Translations under genes and position numbers: made by a program
NCBI GenBank assembly: GCA_012838505.1
Contig: DUPD01000050.1
Span: 22,552-86,551, forward strand
From: Bacilli bacterium
Lineage (GTDB): Bacteria; Bacillota; Bacilli; Bacillales; Amphibacillaceae
DNA length: 64,000 nucleotides
Direction of reading: 5' to 3'
In this document: one piece after another, positions 56,051-63,925 of the stretch
How positions within the stretch are numbered: the first letter of the stretch is position 1
How the letters are laid out: every line of letters begins with the position of its first letter
The notes under the pieces: generated by a model
Seen by the model: the letters and a program-made list of their open reading frames with translations, nothing else
Told to the model about the DNA's origin: nothing
Databases searched by the model: none

Positions 56051-56779
56051 CTATTTCAATAATGAAGCAGCAGCCTCGTCAATGACAATCGTTACTTGTG
56101 GGTGTTTTTGTAAAATCGAAGCAGGGAAGTCTTCAGTCACTTCTCCCTCAACTAATTGCCTAACCGCTTCAGCCTTATTTTCACCTGAAGCAAGTAAGAT
56201 AATCTCTTTGCTTTCCATAATTGTTTCAATCCCCATTGTAATTGCTTGAGTAGGGACGTCGGCTTTATTTTCAAAGAACCGCGCATTTGCCTCAATCGTC
56301 TCTTCAACTAAATCCGTCCGTTGTGTCCGACTCGTAAATGACGTACCCGGTTCATTAAAAGCAATATGCCCATTCACACCGAGACCAAGAATTTGTAAAT
56401 CAATCACACCAGTTTTCTTAATCAAAGCCTCGTAATCCAAACATTCCTGCTCAACATCAACCGCAATCCCATTTGGTAAATGCGTTCGATTCGGATCAAT
56501 ATCGATCTGATCAAATAACTTTTCCTTCATAAAATAGTGATAGCTATTTGGATGATCAGGTTCGAGCCCAACATATTCATCTAAATTAAACGTCGTTACA
56601 TTTTCAAAAGATACATCATGGTTTTTATTCGCCTCGATTAAATAACGATAAAGCCCTTCAGGTGTAGAGCCTGTTGCTAAACCTAGAATAGGCTGCCTGA
56701 CTGACTTAACTTTCTCAATGACTTGCTTACCAGCCCATTCACTCATTTCTTGATAGTCACTTACTTTTACAATTTTCAT
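56051..56779 (-). CDS. nagB: Glucosamine-6-phosphate deaminase
   Basis: 242 residues. It converts glucosamine-6-P to fructose-6-P and ammonia. GLATGSTPEGLYRYLIE, TFNLDEYVGLEPDHPNSY (catalytic Asp/Glu), LQILGLGVNGHIAFNEPGTSF and AITMGIETIMES are conserved. It is the short, non-allosteric Gram-positive form. Its ATG overlaps the nagA stop (ATGA), so it is translationally coupled. Confidence 0.97.
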   Translation of the reverse strand: MKIVKVSDYQEMSEWAGKQVIEKVKSVRQPILGLATGSTPEGLYRYLIEANKNHDVSFENVTTFNLDEYVGLEPDHPNSYHYFMKEKLFDQIDIDPNRTHLPNGIAVDVEQECLDYEALIKKTGVIDLQILGLGVNGHIAFNEPGTSFTSRTQRTDLVEETIEANARFFENKADVPTQAITMGIETIMESKEIILLASGENKAEAVRQLVEGEVTEDFPASILQKHPQVTIVIDEAAASLLK

Positions 56780-57936
56780 TGGCTCACTCCTCGAAATACG
56801 ATTTCCCCTTTTTTAAGGGTTAGTTTCAAATCAAAATCATCGTCCACAAGCAATAAATCTGCATCCTTACCAACTTCAATCGACCCTTTTTGCTTAAAAA
56901 CACCGACCTGTTTTGCTGGATTAATTGACGCCATTAAAATAATATCATGAATCGAAACACTAGGCATAGCAAAAAATTGTTTTGCCCCATCAATCATCCT
57001 CAAGATACTCCCAGCTAACGTTCCATCAGACAAAAGAACACGGTCCTCAGTCACAACAACAGGCTGACCGCCTAATTCATAATCACCGGGTTCAAGCCCT
57101 TTTGCTCGCATCGCATCAGTAATCAAAATCAATCGCTCAGAACCAATATTTTGATAAATTAATTTTAACATGTTCGTGTCGACATGAATACCATCTGCGA
57201 TAATTTCTGCCTTAATTTTTTCAAGCAAAAACGCACCACCTACAACACCAATATCACGATGACCAATTCCACTCATCGCATTACAAAGGTGCGTCACTTG
57301 ATTCACCCCATGGTTAACGGCTTCTTTTATTCCTGAAAAATTCACATCCGTGTGACCGGCGGAAACATTAACGCTTGCTCGACGTAGGGCGGAAGTAAAC
57401 TGGTAGTCTCGATCATGCTCGGGAGCAATTGTGACAGTTTTAATTTTATGCTTAGCAAGCTGTTGCCACCGATTAAATAAGTCTAAATCAGGCTTAATAA
57501 TATACTCTAACGGCTGTGCTCCGGCTTTTGATTTTTCAATAAATGGTCCTTCGAGATGAATACCGATCATCTCAGCACCTGTGTCAATATTTTGATACTG
57601 GCCAAGATTTGTTAGTGCACGTTCAATCTTATCTGTCGACTGCGTGATCGTTGTCGCAAGAAAACTCGTTGTTCCTTCAGAGACGAGGTAATTTGCCATC
57701 GTCTCGATTGCTTCTGGTGTTGCATCCATCACATCAGCACCATTTGCTCCGTGGATATGAGTATCGATAAAACCAGGGATTAAGTTTAAGTTGTTCGCAT
57801 CGATAATTTTAATTGGTTCGTTAAAATCATTCGGAAGATCATGATAAATCTGCTCAATTTTTCCGTTTTTGATTAAAAGATGACCAATCATCATTTCCTG
57901 CTCGGTATAAATTTTTGCGTTTATTATTAGCATCAT
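56776..57936 (-). CDS. nagA: N-acetylglucosamine-6-phosphate deacetylase
   Basis: 386 residues. Metal ligands in GFIDTHIHGANGADVMD, the Glu in IGIHLEGPFIEKSKAGAQP, His in NVSAGHTDV and QVTHLCNAMS, and catalytic Asp in LILITDAMRAKG. It removes acetyl from GlcNAc-6-P in amino-sugar and wall recycling. Start is ATG 57936 or the adjacent 57933. First gene of nagA-nagB; no NagR gene or operator was identified. Confidence 0.97.
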   Translation of the reverse strand: MMLIINAKIYTEQEMMIGHLLIKNGKIEQIYHDLPNDFNEPIKIIDANNLNLIPGFIDTHIHGANGADVMDATPEAIETMANYLVSEGTTSFLATTITQSTDKIERALTNLGQYQNIDTGAEMIGIHLEGPFIEKSKAGAQPLEYIIKPDLDLFNRWQQLAKHKIKTVTIAPEHDRDYQFTSALRRASVNVSAGHTDVNFSGIKEAVNHGVNQVTHLCNAMSGIGHRDIGVVGGAFLLEKIKAEIIADGIHVDTNMLKLIYQNIGSERLILITDAMRAKGLEPGDYELGGQPVVVTEDRVLLSDGTLAGSILRMIDGAKQFFAMPSVSIHDIILMASINPAKQVGVFKQKGSIEVGKDADLLLVDDDFDLKLTLKKGEIVFRGVSQ

Positions 57937-57988
57937 TTTTCACCAACTTAGTGTAGTCTTCCTTTATTATTATGACATTTGAAGGTAA

Positions 57989-58013
57989 AAAAATCACCAC
58001 ATTTGTGGTGATT
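57989..58013 (-). terminator. thiW terminator
   Basis: On the minus strand ATCACCACA and TGTGGTGAT form a stem with a T-run of seven after it, overlapping the thiW stop. Confidence 0.85.
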
Positions 58014-58497
58014 AATTATTCCGTTGATAATAAGTTTTTAGTTTTGGTACAATTAATGCGGCCAAGATTGCACCGACGACACTACTAATCAAAAACCCAG
58101 GTACAAAAGCAAAGACACCAACATTTTGACCCATAATCAGCCGGGCAACTGGGATTGAAAGAAGTGACCCAACAATTCCGGTTCCGACAATCTCTCCAAT
58201 TACTGCAGAGCTTGTTTTCTTACGGTAACGATAAAAGATTCCGGCCAGTAATGCGCCTGCCATTCCACCTGGAAAAGCGAGTAATGTGCCGAGACCTAAT
58301 GCATTGCGAACAAGCCCAATTCCAAACGCAATAATAACTGTCGGCACAGGTCCAAGAATAACGGCACTAATCACATTAATAGCGTGCTGAACAGGGTAGG
58401 CTTGCGCAATCCCAGTTGGAAACCAGAGAAAGCTCGCCCCGACGACACCAATTGCAATAAAAGCCGCAATCAGTGTTAATTGATTTGTTTTTTTCAT
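58012..58497 (-). CDS. thiW: ThiW, hydroxyethylthiazole ECF transporter S component
   Basis: 161 residues, ATG at 58497 behind AAAAGGAGG. Five to six helices with LWFPTGIAQAYPVQHAINVISAV, VRNALGLGTLLAFPGGMAGALLAG and GEIVGTGIVGS match ThiW. It should capture the thiazole moiety of thiamine for the shared ECF energising module, which is not here. The TPP riboswitch directly upstream confirms a thiamine role. Confidence 0.95.
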   Translation of the reverse strand: MKKTNQLTLIAAFIAIGVVGASFLWFPTGIAQAYPVQHAINVISAVILGPVPTVIIAFGIGLVRNALGLGTLLAFPGGMAGALLAGIFYRYRKKTSSAVIGEIVGTGIVGSLLSIPVARLIMGQNVGVFAFVPGFLISSVVGAILAALIVPKLKTYYQRNN

Positions 58498-58579
58498 AAA
58501 AAATAGTCCTCCTTTTATTGTTGCATTGACTAAAAGCTGTCAGTTGCAGCGAAAGAAGAACCTGATAGGTTAAAGAAGT

Positions 58580-58678
58580 GCTACTTCCCTCCGCTAGTAT
58601 GAACTAGATCAGGTTCAAAAGGGTTAGAAAGATTGAATTCTTTCCTCTCAGCCGATCCGATCGGCACCCCTAGTAGTC
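58580..58678 (-). promoter_or_regulatory. TPP riboswitch (THI element) controlling thiW
   Basis: The minus strand shows the conserved core in order: TACTAGGGGTGCC (58674-58662), GGCTGAGA (about 58653-58640), ACCCTTTTGAACCTGATC, CTAGTTCATACTAG and GCGGAGGGAAGTA (58594-58581). It lies about 83 bases before the thiW start. A following AACCTATCAGGTT can pair with the aptamer's GAACCTGAT and may form the switching helix. Confidence 0.95.
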
Positions 58679-58728
58679 AAAGCTATTGAATTGGTTTCAT
58701 CATAATATAGATCAGATCAAATGACAAG

Positions 58729-58983
58729 TTAGTTAGGCACCCAATTAGCTCTAATATCAAAATTACTAATCACATTAAATGTATCAGTATCAGGATCAAA
58801 CTCTAATGCAATTAATTCGCCAAAGTCCGCAGAATAATAATCTGTACTCACGATCGCAATGATATTCTCACTTAATTGTGCGACTTCATAAGAACTATTA
58901 GGGGCGTAACTTTCTTGTGCAGGTTCAGTAGTTACGTAAATTGGTTCTTTAAAGACTAATAATAATAAAATAAACACTAACAA
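58729..58983 (-). CDS. Hypothetical small membrane-anchored protein, probable 5' frameshift
   Basis: 84 residues from a TTG at 58983: one hydrophobic span (LVFILLLLVF), then an extracytoplasmic stretch with EVAQLSENIIAIVSTDYYS, LIALEFDPDTDTFNVIS and WVPN. The TTG has no ribosome site and the frame is open further upstream. A better start, ATG at about 59025 with GTGAGG, reads MKPKMTLFY and stops, one frame off. A single shift near 58999-59008 would join them into a normal N-terminus. Function unknown; the gene may be broken. Confidence 0.5.
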   Translation of the reverse strand: MLVFILLLLVFKEPIYVTTEPAQESYAPNSSYEVAQLSENIIAIVSTDYYSADFGELIALEFDPDTDTFNVISNFDIRANWVPN

Positions 58984-59128
58984 TATCGCATTGATTGTTA
59001 ATAAAAGAGGGTCATCTTTGGCTTCATCTTTTTATTCCTCACTTTATGATTTCTTTGTAAATTATCATTTAATCGGAAGTTATTGTAGTGTGTTATGTAT
59101 AATATACCATAATAAAGGAGAGGCTCAA

Positions 59129-59299
59129 ATGTCTTTTCTAAAAACCTCAAGTTACAGATTGTCAAAAGCAGAAACTACTCTAATGGATATTGGATTGAAA
59201 GAAATACTTATAGATGACTTTGGTGAAGACATAGAAAATAATCCACCATACTCTTTATTAATATGGTGGATTATATTTATGTGCCCAGTATGGATGTAA
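59129..59299 (+). CDS. Hypothetical 56-residue protein
   Basis: ATG at 59129 follows AAGGAGAGG with good spacing. The peptide reads MSFLKTSSYRLSKAETTLMD, then LKEILIDDFGEDIENNPP and a hydrophobic C-terminus YSLLIWWIIFMCPVWM. The charged N-terminus and Trp-rich hydrophobic end suggest a small membrane-associated protein or peptide precursor. I do not recognise it. It sits between two minus-strand genes, so it has its own promoter; TATAAT at 59097-59102 could be the -10. Confidence 0.55.
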   Translation: MSFLKTSSYRLSKAETTLMDIGLKEILIDDFGEDIENNPPYSLLIWWIIFMCPVWM

Positions 59300-59351
59300 T
59301 CTATAGCGTAAGAGAATAATGATAGGTATACATCAAATTGTTGAAAGTAAG

Positions 59352-61184
59352 CTAATCTTTTTGCCTTAACAAACGCAAGCCATTTAAGATTACTAAAATA
59401 GTTGACCCTTCATGAAATACAACACCCAACGGCAAACCTAGCCAACCAACAATATTTAAACCAATCAATGAGACAATCACTGCAATTGAAAAAATCACGT
59501 TTTGCATAATAACTGTATTCAACTTTTGACTCAGTTTAAAGCTATAAAATAATTTTGCTAAATTATTTTTTACAATTATGACATCAGCTGACTCCATCGC
59601 AACAGATGAACCACTGCCCATTGCAATTCCAATGTCAGCATTAGCTAATGCTGGTGCATCATTAATCCCATCACCAATCATCCCAACAACCTGATTATTT
59701 GCCTGATTATTTTGAACAAATTTAATTTTGTCTTCAGGTAGGCAATTGGCGTAATAGTCATCAACATTCACTTCATTGGCGACTTTCTTGGCAACCCTTT
59801 CATTGTCACCAGTAATCAATGAGACTTTAATACTTTCAGCTTGGAACCCAGCTACAGCTTCAGCAGATTCATCGCGGATTTGATCGGCGAGGGTAAAGTA
59901 ACCAACAATTTGATCGCTAGTTCCGACAAAGACGGTCGTGTATCCAGCTGTGATTTTTGCCCGATAGTTGTGTGGATCATTGTACGTGTCAAAGATCGAG
60001 GGTTTCCCAACAATTATCTCGCCTTTTTTAATCCCAGAACCAGCAATTTCTTCGACAGGCTCTCGATGATCGACCGAGTCAAGATTCATCTCTTTAAAGC
60101 CGGAAACGATCGCATCGGCAATTGGGTGGGTCGATTGTTGCTCAATATAAACAACTTCTTTCAAAATCTCCGGGTCCATTTCATGGTCAATTACTTGAAA
60201 CTCACCAAACGTTAACGTACCGGTTTTATCACTATATAAAATATCCATTGAGCTAAGCGCCTCCATAGCTGCGCCACCTTTGAAGAGCACACCATTTCTC
60301 GCTCCGTTACTAATCGCACTAAGCGTCGCTGGCGTAGCTGATGCAACCAAGGCACAAGGACTAGCAACAGTTAATAAGACCATTCCGCGATAAAAGGCTT
60401 CTTGAAAATCGAGGTCAATAAAATAATATAGGATCGCAATAAAAATCGGGACAACAATTAAGGCGGTCATCACATATTTTGATTCGATCCGATCAATAAA
60501 CTTAGAAACTTTTGATGGGCGATTTTGTGCTTCTTCAACCATACGAATAATATTTGAAAAAACAGTGTCATGACTTAATTTTGTCACTGTTAAATGAAAC
60601 GCATTGCCTTCGTTAATTGTTCCAGCAAAAACATTCTCATCTGCTTTCTTTTCTACAGGAACAGATTCTCCAGTTAAGGCGGCTTCACTAATCATTGAGT
60701 GCCGATCGGTTTTACCATCAATCGGAATTTGTGCCCCTTTTGAAACAATCACAAGATCACCAATTGCTAAGTCGTCAGTTGGTACTTCAACAACATCACC
60801 ATTTGGCTTCAATACTTGTGCAACGGTTGGAACTTGTGCCATTAACTCAGAGATTGCACTTGTTGATTTGTTTGAAGCGTAATCTTCTAAAACCTCAGCT
60901 CCCGCAAAGATTAATAATAGCGTTGCACCTTCAGATTCATAGTTAATCAACATTGCGCCAATTGCGGATAAGATCATTAATAAGTCGACGTTAGGGGATT
61001 TGGATTGAATTGTATCAACTAGAGCATTTTTAGCAGCAAAAAATCCTAAAAAGAAAATGGCAATGTAGAAAGCAAAACGACTATAAGGACTATTAATCAA
61101 GATTAAACTAAAACCTAAAACAGCCATGAAGGTACCGATAAGCAAAAACTGCCCATTCCTATTTCTGATTAAAAACTTTAACAT
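59352..61184 (-). CDS. P1B-type metal-transporting ATPase, SPC-type (P1B-4; Fe/Co/Ni/Zn efflux)
   Basis: 610 residues with no N-terminal HMA domain. The actuator motif is LTGESVPVEKK, the membrane metal site TVASPCALVASATPATLSA, phosphorylation DKTGTLTFGE, then GDGINDAPALANADIG and a last-helix HEGSTILVILNG. An SPC site plus HEGST defines the P1B-4 group (CoaT, PfeT/ZosA), which expels Co2+, Fe2+ and sometimes Zn2+ or Ni2+. A long leader with a probable NiCo riboswitch precedes it, pointing to Co/Ni/Fe. ATG at 61184 with GGAGAGGA upstream. Confidence 0.92.
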   Translation of the reverse strand: MLKFLIRNRNGQFLLIGTFMAVLGFSLILINSPYSRFAFYIAIFFLGFFAAKNALVDTIQSKSPNVDLLMILSAIGAMLINYESEGATLLLIFAGAEVLEDYASNKSTSAISELMAQVPTVAQVLKPNGDVVEVPTDDLAIGDLVIVSKGAQIPIDGKTDRHSMISEAALTGESVPVEKKADENVFAGTINEGNAFHLTVTKLSHDTVFSNIIRMVEEAQNRPSKVSKFIDRIESKYVMTALIVVPIFIAILYYFIDLDFQEAFYRGMVLLTVASPCALVASATPATLSAISNGARNGVLFKGGAAMEALSSMDILYSDKTGTLTFGEFQVIDHEMDPEILKEVVYIEQQSTHPIADAIVSGFKEMNLDSVDHREPVEEIAGSGIKKGEIIVGKPSIFDTYNDPHNYRAKITAGYTTVFVGTSDQIVGYFTLADQIRDESAEAVAGFQAESIKVSLITGDNERVAKKVANEVNVDDYYANCLPEDKIKFVQNNQANNQVVGMIGDGINDAPALANADIGIAMGSGSSVAMESADVIIVKNNLAKLFYSFKLSQKLNTVIMQNVIFSIAVIVSLIGLNIVGWLGLPLGVVFHEGSTILVILNGLRLLRQKD

Positions 61185-61280
61185 TTAACAACATCCTCTC
61201 CTGATGAAATAGTAATCACTTAGTTTGGATTTCATTCGTTCTTTTCGCTAATTAAAATTAAATCACTCCCTTTAAATAAT

Positions 61281-61380
61281 AAAAAAGGGCACACCTATGG
61301 GACAGTAGTTACTGTCTCACAGATGTGCCCTTGGATAGACGCACTCTGCTGTCACAAATTTGTGACCGGGCTGCATAAAC
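61281..61380 (-). promoter_or_regulatory. Probable NiCo (czcD) riboswitch with terminator, leader of the P1B ATPase
   Basis: The minus-strand leader shows GCAGCCCGGTCACAAA-TTTGTGAC-AGCAGAG (61374-61344), a hairpin bounded by repeated GCAG elements, then a two-tier stem. This is AAGGGCACA (61332-61324) with TGTGCCCTT (61293-61285), and within it GACAGTA/TACTGTC, ending in a six-T run (61286-61281). The GCAG-rich junctions and overlap of one helix with an intrinsic terminator resemble the NiCo class, which turns on Co/Ni/Fe exporters. The call rests on my memory of that consensus; the terminator itself is certain. Confidence 0.6.
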
Positions 61381-61471
61381 TAAAAACACATTTTGCAGCT
61401 TGCTCAGATTCAAAATGATCTCGCGTTCATTTATGAGTGAAACGCCAAGATATGATTTAATTGATAACTTT

Positions 61472-61500
61472 ATCATACAATTCTTCATAAAGAATGTCAA
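61472..61500 (-). promoter_or_regulatory. Promoter of the metal ATPase leader RNA
   Basis: TTGACA (61500-61495), 17-base spacer, TATGAT (61477-61472), a near-consensus sigma-A promoter. Transcription would start near 61465, giving a leader of about 280 bases before the ATPase start. The 61501-61728 stretch above it carries no gene, only three copies of TGTCCGA (one inverted). Confidence 0.8.
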
Positions 61501-61728
61501 ATACTTTACAAAGAATTTTTAAAATCAGATGAACGCCAAATTTTTGTTCCACATCGGACAGATTTCAAGTTAAGTGGACAAAGTATGTCCGAAGTTGGTC
61601 CTACAACGGAATATTCATTTGGCAATCTCAAACATTTGTCCGAACTAAAAAAATTAAACAATTGTAATCAAAAATCGATTCATCACTGTTAAGGTCGTTG
61701 TCAAGCAATTAATAATATATAAGCCAAC

Positions 61729-61761
61729 TATCTTGAATTCGAGATAATTATCCGTTATAAT
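61729..61761 (+). promoter_or_regulatory. MhqR-type operator and promoter
   Basis: TATCTTGAATTCGAGATA (61729-61746) matches the B. subtilis MhqR operator (tATCTcgAAtTCgAGATa) in all but one base. It overlaps the promoter TTGAAT (61733-61738), 17-base spacer, TATAAT (61756-61761). This predicts derepression by quinones. Confidence 0.85.
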
Positions 61762-61792
61762 TAAATTAACAGAACAATAGGAGGTTATCGGC

Positions 61793-62764
61793 ATGCAATT
61801 TTCAGGACTACATCACGTATCAGCGATGACGGCAAGTGCGGAGCGGAACTATCAATTTTACACAGAAATTTTGGGGATGCGTTTAGTTAAAAAAACAGTC
61901 AATCAAGATTCACATCATATGTATCACTTATTTTACGCAGATGAAATTGGTCGACCGGGAACGGATTTAACCTTTTTTGAAATGCTCGGAATCGGACGCA
62001 CATATCGAGGCAATAACAGTATTTCTTTAACTGGTTTACGAGTCGCAAATGACGAGGCGATTGATTATTGGGTTAAGCGTTTTGATGAGTATTCTGTCAA
62101 TCATCAAGGCGTGAGTGAACAGCTTGGGCGTAAGGTGGTTTTTTTCGAAGACCCAGAAGGGCAACGGTTAATGCTTGTTTCAGATCAAAATAATACAGGC
62201 GTTGAAGCGGGAATCCCTTGGGATAAGAGTTCAGTTCCTGTTGAATTTGGCATCACAGGTTTAGGTCCAGTTCGCTTAACTGTACCTGACCTTACACCAA
62301 CTGAGGACAAGTTGGTAAATTTAATGAACTTCCGTCATGTTGGAAACTATCCAGCTTATCAGGACGGACAACCAAATGTTGAGGTTTATCAAACAGGTGA
62401 GGGAGGGACAGGTGCTGAAATCCATGTTGAAGTAAGAACAGATCTCCCGCGCGAAAGACCAGGTCGAGGTAGTGTTCACCACGTCGCTTTTCGGGTGAAG
62501 GATCGGGCTGAATTAGAGGCATGGGCTGAGAAGATTAAGAAAGAGCGTCTTCCGAACTCAGGCATTGTGGATCGCTACTATTTTGAAGCTTTTTATTTCC
62601 GTGAGCCAAACGGGATTCTTTATGAACTATCGACTGATGAACCAGGATTTTTAACAGACGAACCAGAAGAAACGTTAGGTGAAAGACTTGCATTACCACC
62701 ATTTATTGAGCATAAACGTGAAGAAATCGAAGCAATATTAAAACCTTTAAATAGTAAAAAATAA
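61793..62764 (+). CDS. Ring-cleaving dioxygenase of the MhqO/MhqA (VOC) family
   Basis: 323 residues, two glyoxalase/VOC modules (1-145 and 150-300). Metal-binding residues lie in LHHVSAMTA, VHHVAFRVKD and the C-terminal ILYELSTDEPGF; GMRLVKKTVNQD and HLFYADEIGRPGTDLTFF are family features. MhqR-regulated members protect Bacillus from methylhydroquinone and catechol stress by opening thiol-quinone or ring products. A MhqR operator overlaps its promoter. ATG behind AGGAGG. Confidence 0.93.
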   Translation: MQFSGLHHVSAMTASAERNYQFYTEILGMRLVKKTVNQDSHHMYHLFYADEIGRPGTDLTFFEMLGIGRTYRGNNSISLTGLRVANDEAIDYWVKRFDEYSVNHQGVSEQLGRKVVFFEDPEGQRLMLVSDQNNTGVEAGIPWDKSSVPVEFGITGLGPVRLTVPDLTPTEDKLVNLMNFRHVGNYPAYQDGQPNVEVYQTGEGGTGAEIHVEVRTDLPRERPGRGSVHHVAFRVKDRAELEAWAEKIKKERLPNSGIVDRYYFEAFYFREPNGILYELSTDEPGFLTDEPEETLGERLALPPFIEHKREEIEAILKPLNSKK

Positions 62765-62771
62765 TCAACAT

Positions 62772-62807
62772 AAAGCAGGTGCGCATATTGTCGTAGCCTG
62801 CTTTTTT
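62772..62807 (+). terminator. Terminator of dioxygenase gene
   Basis: AAAGCAGG pairs with CCTGCTTT across a 17-base loop, T-run follows. Confidence 0.8.
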
Positions 62808-62868
62808 GCCTAAAACATGATTGGTGCTATACTAGTGGTAAATATATATTTGGACGAGGAGATAATCA

Positions 62869-63726
62869 ATGCAGAAGCCAAAAGCGATTTTCTTAGATAT
62901 GGATGGAACGATGTTGAATAACTTTAATCGCGTTACTGAAAACACGAAAAATGTGATCGACGAAATCCGCAAATTAGGAATTTATGTTTTTATCGTCACT
63001 GGACGGGGCAAGAATGAAATTTTCACGACAACGCCTGAAGGGTTTGAGGTCGATGGTGTGATTAGCTCAAACGGAATGACTGGCTACTTAGGGGATAAAA
63101 AATTATTTGAATATACATTGCCATTCCATGTCGTTGAAGCGATTGTTAAATTAGCGCAAGATAATCAGATCTATTATGAGTTGTTTCCAACCGACGGTTC
63201 ACAAATTGTTGAGCGTCAGGATGAGCCGACATTATTAGCTGAAATAGAACAGCCAATGCCTGATACAGTCGGGATTAACGAGTGGCGTGAGCGTGAAGAG
63301 GCGTTAGCGGGATTAATTAACTGGGTCGACAAGGTGCCGACGGGGGATTACTCTAAATTTTATTTCTTTAGTCGTAGCCCTGAAAAAATGCAACGCTGGA
63401 TTTCAGTGTTAAGAGAGCAAAAACGTAATCTACCATTTTCAATGACATCTTCTAGTTTAAATAATGTTGAAGTGATGGTTAAAGGAAAAAACAAAGGTAC
63501 CGCAATACAGGAAATGATCGATGAATTGGCGATCACTGCTGATGAAATTTTAGCGATCGGCGATAGCTACAATGATGAAAGTATGTTTAAACTCGCTGGG
63601 CACACTGTTGCGATGAAAAATGCACCTGTTCAGGTTCAAGCAATGACCGATGAAGTCACGGCATTTACCAATGATGAAGAAGGCCTTTATCATTACCTTA
63701 AGAAACTTTTACTCGATAATAAATAA
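62869..63726 (+). CDS. HAD-superfamily Cof-type phosphatase
   Basis: 285 residues, ATG behind CGAGGAG. Motif I FLDMDGTMLNN (nucleophile first Asp), motif II VTGRG, and a C2 cap in between. Motif III Lys is in VKGKNKGTAIQEM and motif IV in AIGDSYNDESMFKLAG, followed by VAMKNAPVQVQAMTDEVT. Cof-type proteins dephosphorylate sugar phosphates, FMN or PLP; the substrate is not determined. A TTGCCT/TATACT pair about 50 bases upstream may be its promoter. Confidence 0.93.
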   Translation: MQKPKAIFLDMDGTMLNNFNRVTENTKNVIDEIRKLGIYVFIVTGRGKNEIFTTTPEGFEVDGVISSNGMTGYLGDKKLFEYTLPFHVVEAIVKLAQDNQIYYELFPTDGSQIVERQDEPTLLAEIEQPMPDTVGINEWREREEALAGLINWVDKVPTGDYSKFYFFSRSPEKMQRWISVLREQKRNLPFSMTSSSLNNVEVMVKGKNKGTAIQEMIDELAITADEILAIGDSYNDESMFKLAGHTVAMKNAPVQVQAMTDEVTAFTNDEEGLYHYLKKLLLDNK

Positions 63727-63760
63727 GGTTTCATGTTATAATTGAAAAAACATATCAGAG

Positions 63761-63830
63761 AGACATGTATAGGCTTATGAATTGGCGTAAGCGTTTCTAC
63801 CAAATGACCGTAATCATTGGACTACATGTG
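63761..63830 (+). promoter_or_regulatory. Purine riboswitch aptamer, guanine-type
   Basis: P1 is formed by ACATGT (63763-63768) and ACATGT (63824-63829). Between them lie ATAGGCTTATGAATTGG, GCGTTTCTACCAAATGACCG, TAATCATTGGACTA, the core of purine riboswitches. The pyrimidine that pairs with the ligand is C (GGACTA), which predicts guanine/hypoxanthine rather than adenine. TATAAT at 63737-63742 is a likely -10. The regulated gene, probably purine transport or synthesis, lies beyond the window. Confidence 0.92.
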
Positions 63831-63874
63831 AACGACAAAGGGGTAACTATACCCTTTTTCAGTTGCACATTTTA
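63826..63874 (+). terminator. Riboswitch expression-platform terminator
   Basis: ATGTGAAC (63826-63833) pairs with GTTGCACAT (one bulge, about 63863-63871) outside an inner stem AAGGGGTA/TACCCTTT with a T-run. The 5' arm includes the 3' strand of P1, so aptamer and terminator compete for it or stack on it. Confidence 0.75.
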
Positions 63875-63925
63875 GGGGCTGTCCAGAAAGTCAGTAAAAA
63901 CTGATTTTCGGTGACAGCCCTTTTT
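63875..63925 (+). terminator. Second strong terminator after the purine riboswitch
   Basis: GGGCTGTC pairs with GACAGCCC and AAAGTCAGT with ACTGATTTT inside it, with TTTTT at the end. It is unusual to find two terminators before the regulated gene. The composite GGGCTGTC...GACAGCCC resembles intergenic terminator-like palindromes scattered in Bacillaceae. Confidence 0.7.

Noticed and set aside
61309..61500. 63-codon minus-strand frame upstream of the metal ATPase
   Set aside because: It begins inside the promoter and crosses the leader hairpins and terminator, so it is leader RNA and not a gene.
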